Both the position numbers and the translations under genes were made by a program. Source: Rouxiella badensis (GTDB taxonomy: Bacteria > Pseudomonadota > Gammaproteobacteria > Enterobacterales > Enterobacteriaceae). From it: 64,000 nucleotides of DNA. The DNA is taken from the NCBI GenBank assembly GCA_026967495.1, contig CP114060.1, forward strand, positions 930,001 to 994,000. The letters are read 5' to 3'. Shown here one piece after another: positions 34,772 through 44,618 of the stretch. Under the pieces are notes generated by a model, which had not been told where the DNA came from, searched no databases, and saw only the letters and a program-made list of their open reading frames with translations. Every line of letters starts with the position of its first letter. The first letter of the stretch is position 1.

Positions 34772-36379
34772 ATGAGAATTTCCTTGGGAAAATCAGGCCT
34801 GCTGAAGTTTAGCCTCGGCCTGATTGCGCTGACCGTGGCCGCCAGCGTTCAGGCAAAAACGTTAGTTTATTGTTCTGAAGGCTCGCCAGAAGGCTTTAAC
34901 CCACAGCTTTTCACTTCGGGTACAACCTATGACGCCAGCTCCGTACCTATCTATAACCGTCTGGTTGAGTTCAAGATTGGTACGACTGAAATTCAGCCAG
35001 GACTGGCCGAAAAATGGGACGTCAGCCCGGACGGCAAAACCTACACCTTCCATCTGCGTCAGGGCGTAAAGTGGCAGTCGAGCAAAGACTTCAAGCCAAC
35101 CCACGACTTTAACGCCGACGACGTGCTTTTCTCCTTTAACCGCCAGAAAGATACTGCGAACCCGTACCACAAAGTGTCGGGCGGCAACTATGAATACTTC
35201 GACGGCATGGGCATGGGCGATTTGATCAACAAAATCGTCAAAGTGGATGACCATACCGTGCAGTTCGTGCTCAACCATCCTGAGTCTCCGTTCCTCGCGG
35301 ATATGGCGATGGACTTCGCTTCAGTGCTGTCTTCCGAATACGCCGACGACATGATGAAAGCCGGTACGCCTGAGAAGCTCGACCTTAACCCAATCGGTAC
35401 CGGTCCGTTCCAGATGATGCAGTACCAGAAAGACTCGCGCATTCTGTACACCGCCTTCAAAGGTTACTGGGGCACCAAGCCGAAGCTGGATCGTTTGATC
35501 TTCTCCATCACGCCAGATGCGTCCGTTCGCTACGCCAAGTTGCAGAAAAACGAGTGCCAGGTGATGCCATTCCCTAACCCGGCTGACATCGCGGCAATGA
35601 AGAAAGACAAGTCAATCAACCTGATGTCTGAACCGGGACTGAACGTCGGCTATCTTGCGTTTAATACCGAGAAAAAACCGTTAGATAACGTGAAAGTGCG
35701 TCAGGCGTTGACTATTGCCGTGAACAAGCAGGCGATTATTGATGCGGTTTATCAGGGCGCAGGCCAGGCGGCCAAGAACCTGATCCCACCGACCATGTGG
35801 GGCTATAACAACGACGTTCAGGACTACCCTTACGATCCTGCCAAGGCCAAAGAGCTGCTGAAAGAAGCCGGTATGCCAAACGGCTTCTCTATCGATCTGT
35901 GGGCGATGCCGGTTCAGCGTCCTTATAACCCGAACGCGCGTCGTATGGCCGAGATGATCCAGGCTGATTGGGCGAAAATCGGCGTTAAAGCCAACATCGT
36001 GACCTACGAGTGGGGCGAATACCTCAAGCGTGCGAAAAATGGCGAACACCAGACCGTGATGATGGGATGGACCGGCGACAATGGGGATCCGGACAACTTC
36101 TTCGCCACTCTCTTCAGCTGCCAGGCGGCTAAAGACGGTTCCAACTATTCAAGATGGTGCTACAAGCCGTTTGAAGACGTGATTCAGCCAGCCCGTGCTG
36201 AACCGGACCATGACAAGCGTATCGCGCTCTACAAACAGGCTCAGGTGATCATGCATGACCAGGCTCCGGCGCTTATCATCGCTAACTCAACCGTTTACGA
36301 GCCAGTGCGTAAGGAAGTGATCGGTTACGTGGTTGATCCACTGGGTAAACATCACTTCGAAAACGTCGACATTAAATAA
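34772..36379 (+). CDS. dppA: dipeptide ABC transporter substrate-binding protein DppA
   Basis: Periplasmic dipeptide (and heme) binding protein, 535 aa like E. coli DppA. Signal peptide MRISLGKSGLLKFSLGLIAL cleaved near VQAKT; mature start KTLVYCSEGSPEGFNPQLFT is a DppA hallmark. SBP family 5 signature lies in AEKWDVSPDGKTYTFHLRQG. GGAG at 34760-34763 with 8-nt spacing fixes the ATG. First gene of dppABCDF; two hairpins in the 138-nt gap to dppB probably let dppA accumulate above the membrane subunits. Confidence 0.97.
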   Translation: MRISLGKSGLLKFSLGLIALTVAASVQAKTLVYCSEGSPEGFNPQLFTSGTTYDASSVPIYNRLVEFKIGTTEIQPGLAEKWDVSPDGKTYTFHLRQGVKWQSSKDFKPTHDFNADDVLFSFNRQKDTANPYHKVSGGNYEYFDGMGMGDLINKIVKVDDHTVQFVLNHPESPFLADMAMDFASVLSSEYADDMMKAGTPEKLDLNPIGTGPFQMMQYQKDSRILYTAFKGYWGTKPKLDRLIFSITPDASVRYAKLQKNECQVMPFPNPADIAAMKKDKSINLMSEPGLNVGYLAFNTEKKPLDNVKVRQALTIAVNKQAIIDAVYQGAGQAAKNLIPPTMWGYNNDVQDYPYDPAKAKELLKEAGMPNGFSIDLWAMPVQRPYNPNARRMAEMIQADWAKIGVKANIVTYEWGEYLKRAKNGEHQTVMMGWTGDNGDPDNFFATLFSCQAAKDGSNYSRWCYKPFEDVIQPARAEPDHDKRIALYKQAQVIMHDQAPALIIANSTVYEPVRKEVIGYVVDPLGKHHFENVDIK

Positions 36380-36386
36380 CTGCCCA

Positions 36387-36414
36387 TTGAGCGCGCAGGA
36401 AGCGGCGCGCTCAA
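36387..36414 (+). terminator. dppA-dppB intercistronic hairpin 1
   Basis: Perfect 10-bp stem TTGAGCGCGC / GCGCGCTCAA with an 8-nt loop, no T tract: likely protects the dppA 3-prime end and attenuates read-through. Confidence 0.65.
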
Positions 36415-36468
36415 AGCGGACTAAACTTTAAAGATGTAAATCGTTAAAGCAATGTGAGTTAACAATAA

Positions 36469-36494
36469 GCCCGGCGAGCTACGGTTCCCCGGGC
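36469..36494 (+). terminator. dppA-dppB intercistronic hairpin 2
   Basis: GCCCGG / CCGGGC stem with a 14-nt loop followed by ATTTTAT; a weak partial terminator just before dppB. Confidence 0.5.
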
Positions 36495-36517
36495 ATTTTA
36501 TACAGAGAGTACGGGAT

Positions 36518-37537
36518 ATGCTGCAGTTCATACTCCGACGTTTGGGGTTAGTAGTCCCAACGTTTATCGGCATTACTTTGCTGACCTTTGCCTTCGTGCA
36601 CCTCATCCCCGGCGACCCCGTTACTATCATGGCCGGTGAACGCGGTGTATCACCTGAGCGCCATGCTCAGCTAATGGCAGAAATGGGTCTCGACAAGCCT
36701 CTTTACCAACAGTATTTCCACTATGTGGTTGGCGTGTTACACGGCGATTTAGGCATGTCGTTGAGCAGCCATACACCGGTCTGGCAGGAATTCCTCCCGC
36801 GCTTTGAAGCGACCCTTGAACTGGGCATTTGTGCAATGATCTTTGCGGTCATTGTCGGTATTCCGGTGGGTGTGCTGGCGGCGGTGAAGCGAGGTTCCAT
36901 CTTCGACCACACGGCGGTGGGCATCTCGCTTACCGGCTATTCGATGCCGATATTCTGGTGGGGGATCATGCTGGTTATGCTGGTCTCGGTGCACTGGAAT
37001 CTCACGCCTGTTTCAGGGCGAATAAGCGATACCGTGTTCCTTGATGACAGCAAGCCACTCACCGGTTTTGCGCTAATCGATACCCTCATCTGGGGCGAGC
37101 CGGGTGATTTCAAAGACGCGGTCATGCACATGATTCTGCCCGCGATTGTGCTCGGCACTATTCCGCTGGCGGTCATTGTGCGTATGACGCGATCCTCAAT
37201 GCTGGAAGTGCTGGGTGAGGATTACATCCGCACCGCGCGCGCCAAAGGCGTGAGCCGTATGCGTGTCATTGTGGTTCATGCGCTGCGCAACGCGATGCTG
37301 CCGGTGGTGACGGTCATTGGTTTGCAGGTGGGTACGCTGCTTGGCGGTGCGATCTTGACCGAAACTATCTTCTCCTGGCCGGGCGTGGGCCGCTGGCTAA
37401 TTGAAGCCTTGCAGCGCCGCGATTATCCGGTGGTTCAGGGCGGCGTATTACTGGTCGCCACGCTGATCATCCTGGTTAACCTGTTGGTCGACGTGCTGTA
37501 CGGCATCGTTAACCCGCGTATTCGTCACAAGAAATAA
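36518..37537 (+). CDS. dppB: dipeptide ABC transporter permease DppB
   Basis: 339-aa inner-membrane permease (E. coli 339) with six helices. The N-terminus MLQFILRRLGLVVPTFIGIT and HLIPGDPVTIMAGERG are DppB-typical; the coupling EAA loop is VLGEDYIRTARAKGVSRMRV followed by VIVVHALRNAMLPVV. Pairs with DppC to form the pore. It begins 138 nt after dppA and ends 10 nt before dppC. Confidence 0.97.
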   Translation: MLQFILRRLGLVVPTFIGITLLTFAFVHLIPGDPVTIMAGERGVSPERHAQLMAEMGLDKPLYQQYFHYVVGVLHGDLGMSLSSHTPVWQEFLPRFEATLELGICAMIFAVIVGIPVGVLAAVKRGSIFDHTAVGISLTGYSMPIFWWGIMLVMLVSVHWNLTPVSGRISDTVFLDDSKPLTGFALIDTLIWGEPGDFKDAVMHMILPAIVLGTIPLAVIVRMTRSSMLEVLGEDYIRTARAKGVSRMRVIVVHALRNAMLPVVTVIGLQVGTLLGGAILTETIFSWPGVGRWLIEALQRRDYPVVQGGVLLVATLIILVNLLVDVLYGIVNPRIRHKK

Positions 37538-37547
37538 GAGGCGCACA

Positions 37548-38462
37548 ATGACTCAAGTTACTGAACCTGTCGCCGGTGAACTGGTTACGGGCGCCCCGAC
37601 GCCTATGCCGCCAATGCGCGAGTTTTGGCATTACTTCAAACGAAATAAAGGGGCCGTTACCGGTCTGGTTTACATCGTCATCATGCTGCTGCTGGCGCTC
37701 GGTGCAAACCTGCTGGCACCGCACGGTCCGGCAGAGCAGTTCCGCGATGCTCTGCTGAAGCCTCCGGTATGGATGGACGGTGGCAGCTGGAAGTTCTTGC
37801 TCGGCACCGACGACGTGGGGCGCGATATCCTCACGCGTCTGATGTACGGCGCACGCCTCTCGCTGCTGGTTGGCTGCCTGGTGGTGGTGCTTTCGCTGAT
37901 CCTTGGCGTGATTTTCGGTCTGTTTGCCGGCTACTACGGCGGCGTGGTTGACGCCATTATCATGCGCGTGGTCGATATCATGCTGGCCCTGCCGAGCCTG
38001 CTGCTGGCGCTGGTGCTGGTCGCTATCTTTGGCCCGTCGATCGTCAACGCCTCGCTGGCGCTGACCTTCGTTGCGCTGCCGCACTATGTGCGTCTGACGC
38101 GCGCGGCGGTGCTGGTTGAGGTGAACCGCGATTACGTGACCGCCTCCCGCGTGGCGGGTGCCGGTTCGGCGCGCCAGATGTTTGTGAACATTCTTCCTAA
38201 CTGTCTGGCCCCGCTTATCGTGCAGGCCTCACTCGGTTTCTCCAACGCCATCCTCGACATGGCGGCGCTCGGCTTCCTGGGCATGGGCGCACAGCCGCCG
38301 ACGCCTGAGTGGGGCACAATGCTTTCCGATGTTCTGCAGTTCGCGCAAAGCGCCTGGTGGGTGGTGACCTTCCCAGGCGTGGTCATTCTGCTGACGGTAC
38401 TGGCATTTAACCTGATGGGGGATGGCCTGCGTGACGCCCTCGACCCGAAACTCAAGCAGTAA
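37548..38462 (+). CDS. dppC: dipeptide ABC transporter permease DppC
   Basis: 304-aa inner-membrane permease of the OppC class (E. coli DppC 300). N-terminal cytoplasmic tail and HYFKRNKGAVTGLVYI helix, then LLGTDDVGRDILTRLMYGAR and the EAA coupling loop VNRDYVTASRVAGAGSARQM. Start ATG 37548 follows AAGAGG; dppD follows after 10 nt. Confidence 0.97.
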   Translation: MTQVTEPVAGELVTGAPTPMPPMREFWHYFKRNKGAVTGLVYIVIMLLLALGANLLAPHGPAEQFRDALLKPPVWMDGGSWKFLLGTDDVGRDILTRLMYGARLSLLVGCLVVVLSLILGVIFGLFAGYYGGVVDAIIMRVVDIMLALPSLLLALVLVAIFGPSIVNASLALTFVALPHYVRLTRAAVLVEVNRDYVTASRVAGAGSARQMFVNILPNCLAPLIVQASLGFSNAILDMAALGFLGMGAQPPTPEWGTMLSDVLQFAQSAWWVVTFPGVVILLTVLAFNLMGDGLRDALDPKLKQ

Positions 38463-38472
38463 GGGGCGCGAG

Positions 38473-39495
38473 ATGGAAACAACATTGATTGAACAAGTAC
38501 CGGTCGGCAAGACGCTGCTGACTGTGAATAAGCTGTCGGTACATTTTGGTAACGAGGGCGCACCATTCCGCGCCGTAGACCGCATCAGCTATACCGTGAA
38601 GCAGGGCGAAGTGGTCGGCATCGTCGGCGAGTCAGGCTCGGGTAAATCGGTCAGTTCGCTGGCGCTGATGGGGTTGATTGATTTTCCGGGCAAGGTGATG
38701 GCCGACCAGCTGGAATTTGGTGGTCAGAACCTGCAGGGCATCAGTGAAAAACAGCGACGTCAGATAGTGAGAACCGAGGTCGCGATGATTTTCCAGGACC
38801 CGATGACCAGCCTCAACCCTTGCTACACCGTCGGTTTCCAAATTATGGAAGCCATCAAGGTGCATCAGGGCGGAAATAAAAAGACCCGCCGTCAGCGTAC
38901 GATCGACCTGCTGAATCTGGTGGGCATTCCTGACCCTGCGTCGCGTCTGGACGTCTACCCGCACCAGCTTTCCGGCGGTATGAGTCAGCGTGTGATGATT
39001 GCGATGGCGATCGCCTGTCGGCCTAAGCTGTTGATTGCCGACGAACCGACCACCGCTCTCGACGTGACGATTCAGGCGCAGATCATCGAACTGCTGCTCG
39101 AACTGCAGCAGAAAGAGAACATGGCGCTGATGCTTATCACCCATGACCTGGCGTTGGTGGCCGAAGCGGCGCATCACATCATCGTGATGTACGCCGGGCA
39201 GGTGGTGGAGACCGGGCCGTCGTCCGAGATTTTTCGTGCGCCGCGCCATCCGTACACTCAGGCGCTGCTGCGCTCGCTGCCGGAGTTTTCTACCGACAAG
39301 GCGCGGCTACAGTCGCTGCCGGGCGTAGTACCGGGCAAGTATGACCGTCCAAACGGTTGTCTACTGAACCCACGTTGCCCGTATGCCAACGACCGCTGCC
39401 GTAAAGAAGAGCCTGCACTGCAAGGTGAACCGGGCCGTCAGTCCAAATGTCATTATCCGCTGGATGATGCCGGGAGACCAACCTATGAGTCTTAA
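38473..39495 (+). CDS. dppD: dipeptide ABC transporter ATP-binding subunit DppD
   Basis: 340-aa ATPase. Walker A GESGSGKSVSSLALMG, signature LSGGMSQRVMIAMAIA, Walker B LLIADEPTTALDVT and switch His in LITHDLALVAEAA; the C-terminal oligopeptide domain contains the cysteines of GCLLNPRCPYANDRCRKEEP that bind an iron-sulfur cluster in Dpp/Opp homologues. Start METTLIEQVPVGKTLL at 38473 follows AAGGGG. Its end overlaps dppF by 11 nt. Confidence 0.96.
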   Translation: METTLIEQVPVGKTLLTVNKLSVHFGNEGAPFRAVDRISYTVKQGEVVGIVGESGSGKSVSSLALMGLIDFPGKVMADQLEFGGQNLQGISEKQRRQIVRTEVAMIFQDPMTSLNPCYTVGFQIMEAIKVHQGGNKKTRRQRTIDLLNLVGIPDPASRLDVYPHQLSGGMSQRVMIAMAIACRPKLLIADEPTTALDVTIQAQIIELLLELQQKENMALMLITHDLALVAEAAHHIIVMYAGQVVETGPSSEIFRAPRHPYTQALLRSLPEFSTDKARLQSLPGVVPGKYDRPNGCLLNPRCPYANDRCRKEEPALQGEPGRQSKCHYPLDDAGRPTYES

Positions 39496-40501
39496 TCACA
39501 CCACCGGAAAGCAGCCGCTGCTGAAGGCTGTCGATCTGAAAAAATACTATGCGGTCAAGGGCGGCATGTTCAAACCTGAACGCACGGTGAAGGCGCTCGA
39601 CGGCATCTCTTTTGAGCTGGAGCGTGGCAAAACGTTGGCGGTCGTCGGTGAGTCAGGCTGCGGGAAATCTACCCTCGGGCGTCTGCTGACCATGATTGAA
39701 GTGCCGACCCACGGTGAACTGTATTATCAGGGACAAGACCTGCTCAAGCCTGACGTCACCGCCGAGAAGCTGCGTCGCCAGAAGATTCAGATAGTGTTCC
39801 AGAACCCGTATGGCTCTCTGAATCCGCGTAAAAAGGTCGGCCAGATTCTTGAAGAACCGCTGCTGATTAACACCAGGCTCAGCAGCGCCGAACGCCGTGA
39901 AAAAGCCTTGGCGATGATGGCGAAGGTCGGCCTGAAAACCGAGCATTACGACCGTTATCCGCACATGTTTTCCGGCGGTCAACGTCAGCGTATTGCCATT
40001 GCTCGCGGTCTGATGCTGGATCCGGACGTGGTGATTGCCGACGAACCGGTCTCCGCGCTGGACGTGTCGGTGCGCGCACAGGTATTAAACCTGATGATGG
40101 ATTTGCAGCAGGATCTCGGCCTGTCGTACGTCTTTATTTCGCACGACCTGTCGGTGGTTGAGCACATTGCTGATGAAGTGATGGTGATGTATCTCGGGCG
40201 CTGCGTGGAGAAAGGCTCGAAGGAGGCGGTGTTCAACAATCCGCGCCACCCTTACACCCAGGCGCTGCTGTCTGCGACGCCACGCCTGAATCCGGGCGAT
40301 CGTCGTGAGCGCATAAAGCTGACCGGCGAGTTGCCTAGCCCGCTGAATCCACCGCCGGGCTGCGCTTTTAACGCCCGCTGTCGTCGTGCTTTCGGAAAAT
40401 GTACTCAGCTGCAGCCCCAGTTGAAGCAGTACGGCGATGGGCTGGTAGCCTGTTTTGCCGTCGATCAGGACGAAGAGGAAAAAACCGCCGTTCACGGGTA
40501 A
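39485..40501 (+). CDS. dppF: dipeptide ABC transporter ATP-binding subunit DppF
   Basis: 338-aa ATPase (E. coli DppF 334). Walker A GESGCGKSTLGRLLTM, signature FSGGQRQRIAIARGLM, Walker B VVIADEPVSALDVSV, switch His in FISHDLSVVEHIA, and C-terminal cysteines in GCAFNARCRRAFGKCTQL. It works with DppD as a heterodimer to drive dipeptide import. Start 39485 lies inside dppD, consistent with coupling; a terminator follows. Confidence 0.96.
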   Translation: MSLNHTTGKQPLLKAVDLKKYYAVKGGMFKPERTVKALDGISFELERGKTLAVVGESGCGKSTLGRLLTMIEVPTHGELYYQGQDLLKPDVTAEKLRRQKIQIVFQNPYGSLNPRKKVGQILEEPLLINTRLSSAERREKALAMMAKVGLKTEHYDRYPHMFSGGQRQRIAIARGLMLDPDVVIADEPVSALDVSVRAQVLNLMMDLQQDLGLSYVFISHDLSVVEHIADEVMVMYLGRCVEKGSKEAVFNNPRHPYTQALLSATPRLNPGDRRERIKLTGELPSPLNPPPGCAFNARCRRAFGKCTQLQPQLKQYGDGLVACFAVDQDEEEKTAVHG

Positions 40502-40519
40502 TCTAACGCTCTGCATGAC

Positions 40520-40547
40520 GCCGGTCGGTTCGCTGACCGGCATTTTT
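40520..40547 (+). terminator. rho-independent terminator of the dpp operon
   Basis: GCCGGTC / GACCGGC stem with a short loop, followed by ATTTTT. Confidence 0.87.
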
Positions 40548-40667
40548 GCCTTAACACCCCCCTTTCATCCGTCAAAACCGCCTGCCAACGCGATTACTGC
40601 ACCCACGCGCGCGAGCTGTTATCATGCGCTGAGGATGCATTTTCAGGATTCGGCGAGGAGGGAAAGG

Positions 40668-42648
40668 TTGCGGGTTAGACGTTCGCTAACGATTAAACAG
40701 ATGGCGGCAGTGTCAGGTGTGGCGCTGGTTACAATCTGCTTCTTTATCGCCATCCAGCTGTTTCACTTTGTGGAGCAGAGGAGAGACGACTACGCCCAGC
40801 AGTTAGAAAATATCGGCCATTCGGTGGTTCGTCCGTTGTCGCAATCCGTTCTAAACGTCGACCTTAAAGAAACGCAGCACATCCTGAATACGCTAAGACC
40901 GGTGGGCATTCTTAACCGCGCAGAGGTTGTGTTGCCTAATCGTATACCCACGCTTAGCACGCATTTTCCCGAGGGACGCCCGGTTCCTGACTGGGTAATG
41001 GCAAGCTTTGATCTGCCTATTAAGGTCTCCGTACCGCTCTATTCACCCGCGGTGAATCCCACAACGTCGCAGCCTATCGCCTATCTGGTGCTACAGGCCG
41101 ACCCCTATCGCATGTATCAGTTTTTTGTCAGCGCGTTATCAACGCTGTTGACCACGTATCTGCTGCTGGCGCTGGTGCTCTCTATTGCCATCAGCTGGTG
41201 TATTAACCGGCTGATTATCCACCCTTTACGTTCAATCGCCCGCGAACTGGAGTCCTTGCCTGAGAGTGAGGTGCACTATCACCAGTTGGCCGCGCGGCCG
41301 CGCCATCGTGACGACGAACTGGGTATTTTGATCCGCAGCTATAACCGCAACCAGCAGTTACTCGATAAGGCGCTGAAAGCGATGCAGGAAACGCGGGAGA
41401 GCTTTCCTAATGAAGAGCAGTTCGTTTCTCGCGTCGAGCAGCGGATCAACGGGAGTCTTGCCGGTAAAGATTTCCACATCATGCTGATTTGCATAGAAAA
41501 CGTGGGTGAAGGGGAGGGCGCATTTTGCCCGGTTATCTCCTCGCTGCTGAAGGTGCTGCCCGAGCAAAGCCTGCTTGCGCGACTGGGCTACAACGAATTT
41601 GCGGTCATGGTCAGCGAGATTGAACGTCCCTTTATGGCGATGCGGCTGGCGAGAGAACTTATGGCGAGCATCAATACCCCGCAGACAACCGCTGAAATGG
41701 GCATCACGCTACATCCCACCGGCAGTATTGGCATTGCCCAATATATTGGCAGGCAGGCGATTAGCGGTCACCAGCTGCTTACCCACGCCCGCGCCGCGAG
41801 ACTGTCGGCCGACAGGCAGGGCAAAAACCAAATTCTTTTCTTCGAACCCGGTCTGACCGCGAAAATTCATCGCCGCCTGTTGCAGGAAAACGAAATCCTT
41901 CACGCAATGGAAAAGAACGACTTTACGCTGTTCATCCAGCCGCAGGTCAATATGTCTACCGGTGAGGTGATGGGCGCAGAAGCATTCCTGCGCCGTAAGA
42001 TGAACGACGGCAGCTACGGGCTGGAAAGCGATTTTATCGTGGTGGCTGAAGAGATTGGCGTGATGGCGCAGCTTGGCTACAAGATGCTGGAGCTTGGATG
42101 CCATATCCTGGCCGACTGGCGTCGCCGTGACATTACGTTGCCGCTGTCGCTGAGCCTCTCGGGGGTACAGATTCAGCAGGCCAACTTCCTGCCTGAATTG
42201 CGTAGTCTGATCAGCCGTTACCAAATCGACAACGGCCAGCTGGTGCTAGAAATCACCGAAACGGCGCGTATCGCCGACTGGGAGCAGGCGTTGATTGTTC
42301 TCGCCGAGCTGCGCAGATTGGGAATTTCGGTCGAGGCTCGATGATTTTGGGCTAGGTTATTCTGGCCTTGAGTACCTCAACCGCCTGCGCAATGTCCCGA
42401 TCAACGCTATCAAGATTGACCGCATTTTTGTCGCCTCGCTGCCCGAAGATGATGCGATGGCCAACATTGTTGCCTCGATTGCGCGTGCGATGAACATAAA
42501 GCTGAAAGCTGAAGGCGTGGAAACCGAGGCGCAGCGCGGTTGGTTATTGAACAATCGCATTCTTTTTGGACAAGGCTATCTATTTTCAGCACCCGTTCCG
42601 CTGGTCGAATTTGAAACAAAATTTCTCCTCAACGAGACGAGGGTTTAA
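40668..42648 (+). CDS. hmsP: biofilm-controlling cyclic-di-GMP phosphodiesterase HmsP/PdeK (frame break)
   Basis: 659 aa when repaired. Two membrane helices (about 16-38 and 150-175) flank a periplasmic sensor; a degenerate GGDEF domain follows in which the signature is LGYNEFAVM; the C-terminal EAL domain has EAFLRRK in place of ExLLR but keeps LVLEITE, DDFGLGYSGLEYL, IKIDRIFV and KAEGVETEAQ, so hydrolysis of c-di-GMP is likely. A surplus G at 42335-42336 breaks the frame before LDDFGLG. TTG start at 40668 follows GGAGGGAAAGG and matches RRSLTIKQMAAVSG of the family. In Yersinia HmsP opposes hms-dependent biofilm; dctA follows as in E. coli. Confidence 0.9.
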
Positions 42649-42929
42649 CTGCCCCTCAACTCCCCGCAAAGCCGCTTCATTACTGGCTTGACTTAATATT
42701 AATATTTATTTAATTTTTTAGCTGAATCCTTTCAGTTCAACTTTTATAACAACAATGATTGCCAAACGAAACAATTTATTTCCATCCTGTAATGTCGGTG
42801 CTATTTTCCGGCTGTCGCTATTCTCTCGACTGCTGTATATCTATGGCGATGTACCCTCCGCTTTTCGGGCCGTTTCGTTCCAGCGTCTTGAAATCTTTGG
42901 GGATACTTTCACTACAGGATGGCCGTAAA

Positions 42930-44210
42930 ATGAAAAAAACAATATTTAAGAGTCTTTATTTCCAAGTGTTGACTGCGATAACCCTCGGGGTATTGCTGGG
43001 ACACTTTTATCCAGATCTGGGGGCGCAGATGAAGCCGCTGGGCGATGGCTTTGTCAAACTGATCAAAATGATTATTGCTCCGGTGATTTTCTGTACTGTC
43101 GTTACCGGTATTGCAGGGATGGAAAGCATGAAGGCAGTGGGTCGCACCGGTGCGATTGCGCTGCTGTATTTTGAGATTGTGAGCACCATCTCGCTGATTC
43201 TTGGGCTGATTATCGTCAATATCGTGCAGCCTGGTGCGGGCATGAACGTCGATCCCGCTGCGCTGGATGCTAAAGCGGTCGCTGTTTACGCCGAGCAGGC
43301 GCAAACGCAGGGGATCATTCCCTTCCTGATGGATATTATTCCAGGCAGCGTGATTGGCGCGTTTGCCAGCGGCAATATCCTGCAGGTGCTGATGTTCGCT
43401 ATTCTGTTTGGCTTTGCGCTGCACCACCTGGGTGACAAAGGTCAGCTGATGTTCAACTTCATCGACAGCTTCTCGAAGGTGATTTTTGGCATCATCAACA
43501 TGATCATGCGCCTTGCTCCACTGGGTGCGTTTGGTGCCATGGCCTTCACCATCGGTAAATACGGCGTGGGTTCTCTGGTGCAGTTGGGCCAGCTTATTCT
43601 GTGCTTCTACCTCACCTGTGTGCTGTTCGTGGTGGTGGTGCTGGGTCTGATTGCGCGCTTTACCGGCTTCAATATCTTCAGGTTTGTCAGCTATATTAAG
43701 GAAGAGCTGCTGATTGTTCTGGGGACTTCATCGTCAGAGTCTGCGCTGCCGCGCATGCTCGACAAGATGGAAAAGCTGGGCTGTAAAAAGTCAGTGGTCG
43801 GTTTGGTTATTCCAACCGGTTACTCATTTAACCTCGACGGCACCTCTATCTATCTGACGATGGCGGCGGTGTTTATCGCTCAGGCGACCAACAGCCACAT
43901 GGATATCTGGCACCAGATTACCCTGCTGGTCGTACTGTTGCTGTCTTCCAAAGGCGCGGCGGGCGTCACCGGCAGTGGATTCATCGTGCTGGCAGCGACG
44001 CTTTCTGCGGTTGGCCATCTGCCGGTTGCGGGTCTGGCACTGATTCTGGGTATCGACCGCTTCATGTCGGAAGCCCGTGCACTGACCAACCTGATTGGTA
44101 ACGGCGTAGCGACCATCGTGGTGGCTAAGTGGTGCGATCAGTTAGATGAAAAGCAGATGAATTCAACGTTATCCGGCAAAGTACCTGCGATTGCCGATAA
44201 GACCGTGTAA
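42930..44210 (+). CDS. dctA: C4-dicarboxylate:cation symporter DctA
   Basis: 426 aa (E. coli 428), inner-membrane symporter for succinate, fumarate, malate and orotate. Family marks: MKKTIFKSLYFQVLTAITLG, the hairpin serine motif GTSSSESALPRMLDKMEKLG, PTGYSFNLDGTSIYLTMAA and the C-terminal RALTNLIGNGVATIVVAKW. Start ATG 42930 fits the conserved N-terminus; the open frame extends 57 codons upstream without conservation. The 281-nt gap before it should hold the promoter. Terminator follows. Confidence 0.96.
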   Translation: MKKTIFKSLYFQVLTAITLGVLLGHFYPDLGAQMKPLGDGFVKLIKMIIAPVIFCTVVTGIAGMESMKAVGRTGAIALLYFEIVSTISLILGLIIVNIVQPGAGMNVDPAALDAKAVAVYAEQAQTQGIIPFLMDIIPGSVIGAFASGNILQVLMFAILFGFALHHLGDKGQLMFNFIDSFSKVIFGIINMIMRLAPLGAFGAMAFTIGKYGVGSLVQLGQLILCFYLTCVLFVVVVLGLIARFTGFNIFRFVSYIKEELLIVLGTSSSESALPRMLDKMEKLGCKKSVVGLVIPTGYSFNLDGTSIYLTMAAVFIAQATNSHMDIWHQITLLVVLLLSSKGAAGVTGSGFIVLAATLSAVGHLPVAGLALILGIDRFMSEARALTNLIGNGVATIVVAKWCDQLDEKQMNSTLSGKVPAIADKTV

Positions 44211-44241
44211 GGCTTTCCTGCCCCATCGTTGCTAACAACAG

Positions 44242-44270
44242 GGGCCGTTTTCCGCTAAAACGGCCCTTTT
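44242..44270 (+). terminator. rho-independent terminator of dctA
   Basis: 10-bp stem GGGCCGTTTT / AAAACGGCCC, 5-nt loop, T4 tract. Confidence 0.88.
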
Positions 44271-44618
44271 AAACGCTAATTTCCCTTTTAATCCCGCTGT
44301 TACTTGATGTAACCGGTGGATTATATTCATAATATACTCTTATTTATTTTCCATCCCGAATCACGAAAACGAATGGGTTTCAGTGTCCGTCCGGCTTCAG
44401 CGCCAGATTATTTTCATTGTTGTCCGTGACATATGCGGAGTTGTGCTGTCTAAGACAGTGCTACACTCGCCGTTTTCGTTTATTGCATTCGAGCTTGCCA
44501 CCTCTTAATTAGGGTAAGAGCAAGATTTAATTACAGAAAATTGGATTTACCCCAGTAATTGGAGTTGCCGAAAACGCAGATTCAATACGACGGGTAGAGT
44601 TATTACGTAGGGGTTCAC
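44271..44618. other. intergenic region before yhjJ
   Basis: 348 nt without a credible coding frame. It contains the dyad CTGTC-TAA-GACAG (44446-44458) just before TACACT (44462), a weak promoter with TTGTGC at 44441, and an AGGGG ribosome site immediately before yhjJ. Confidence 0.4.
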
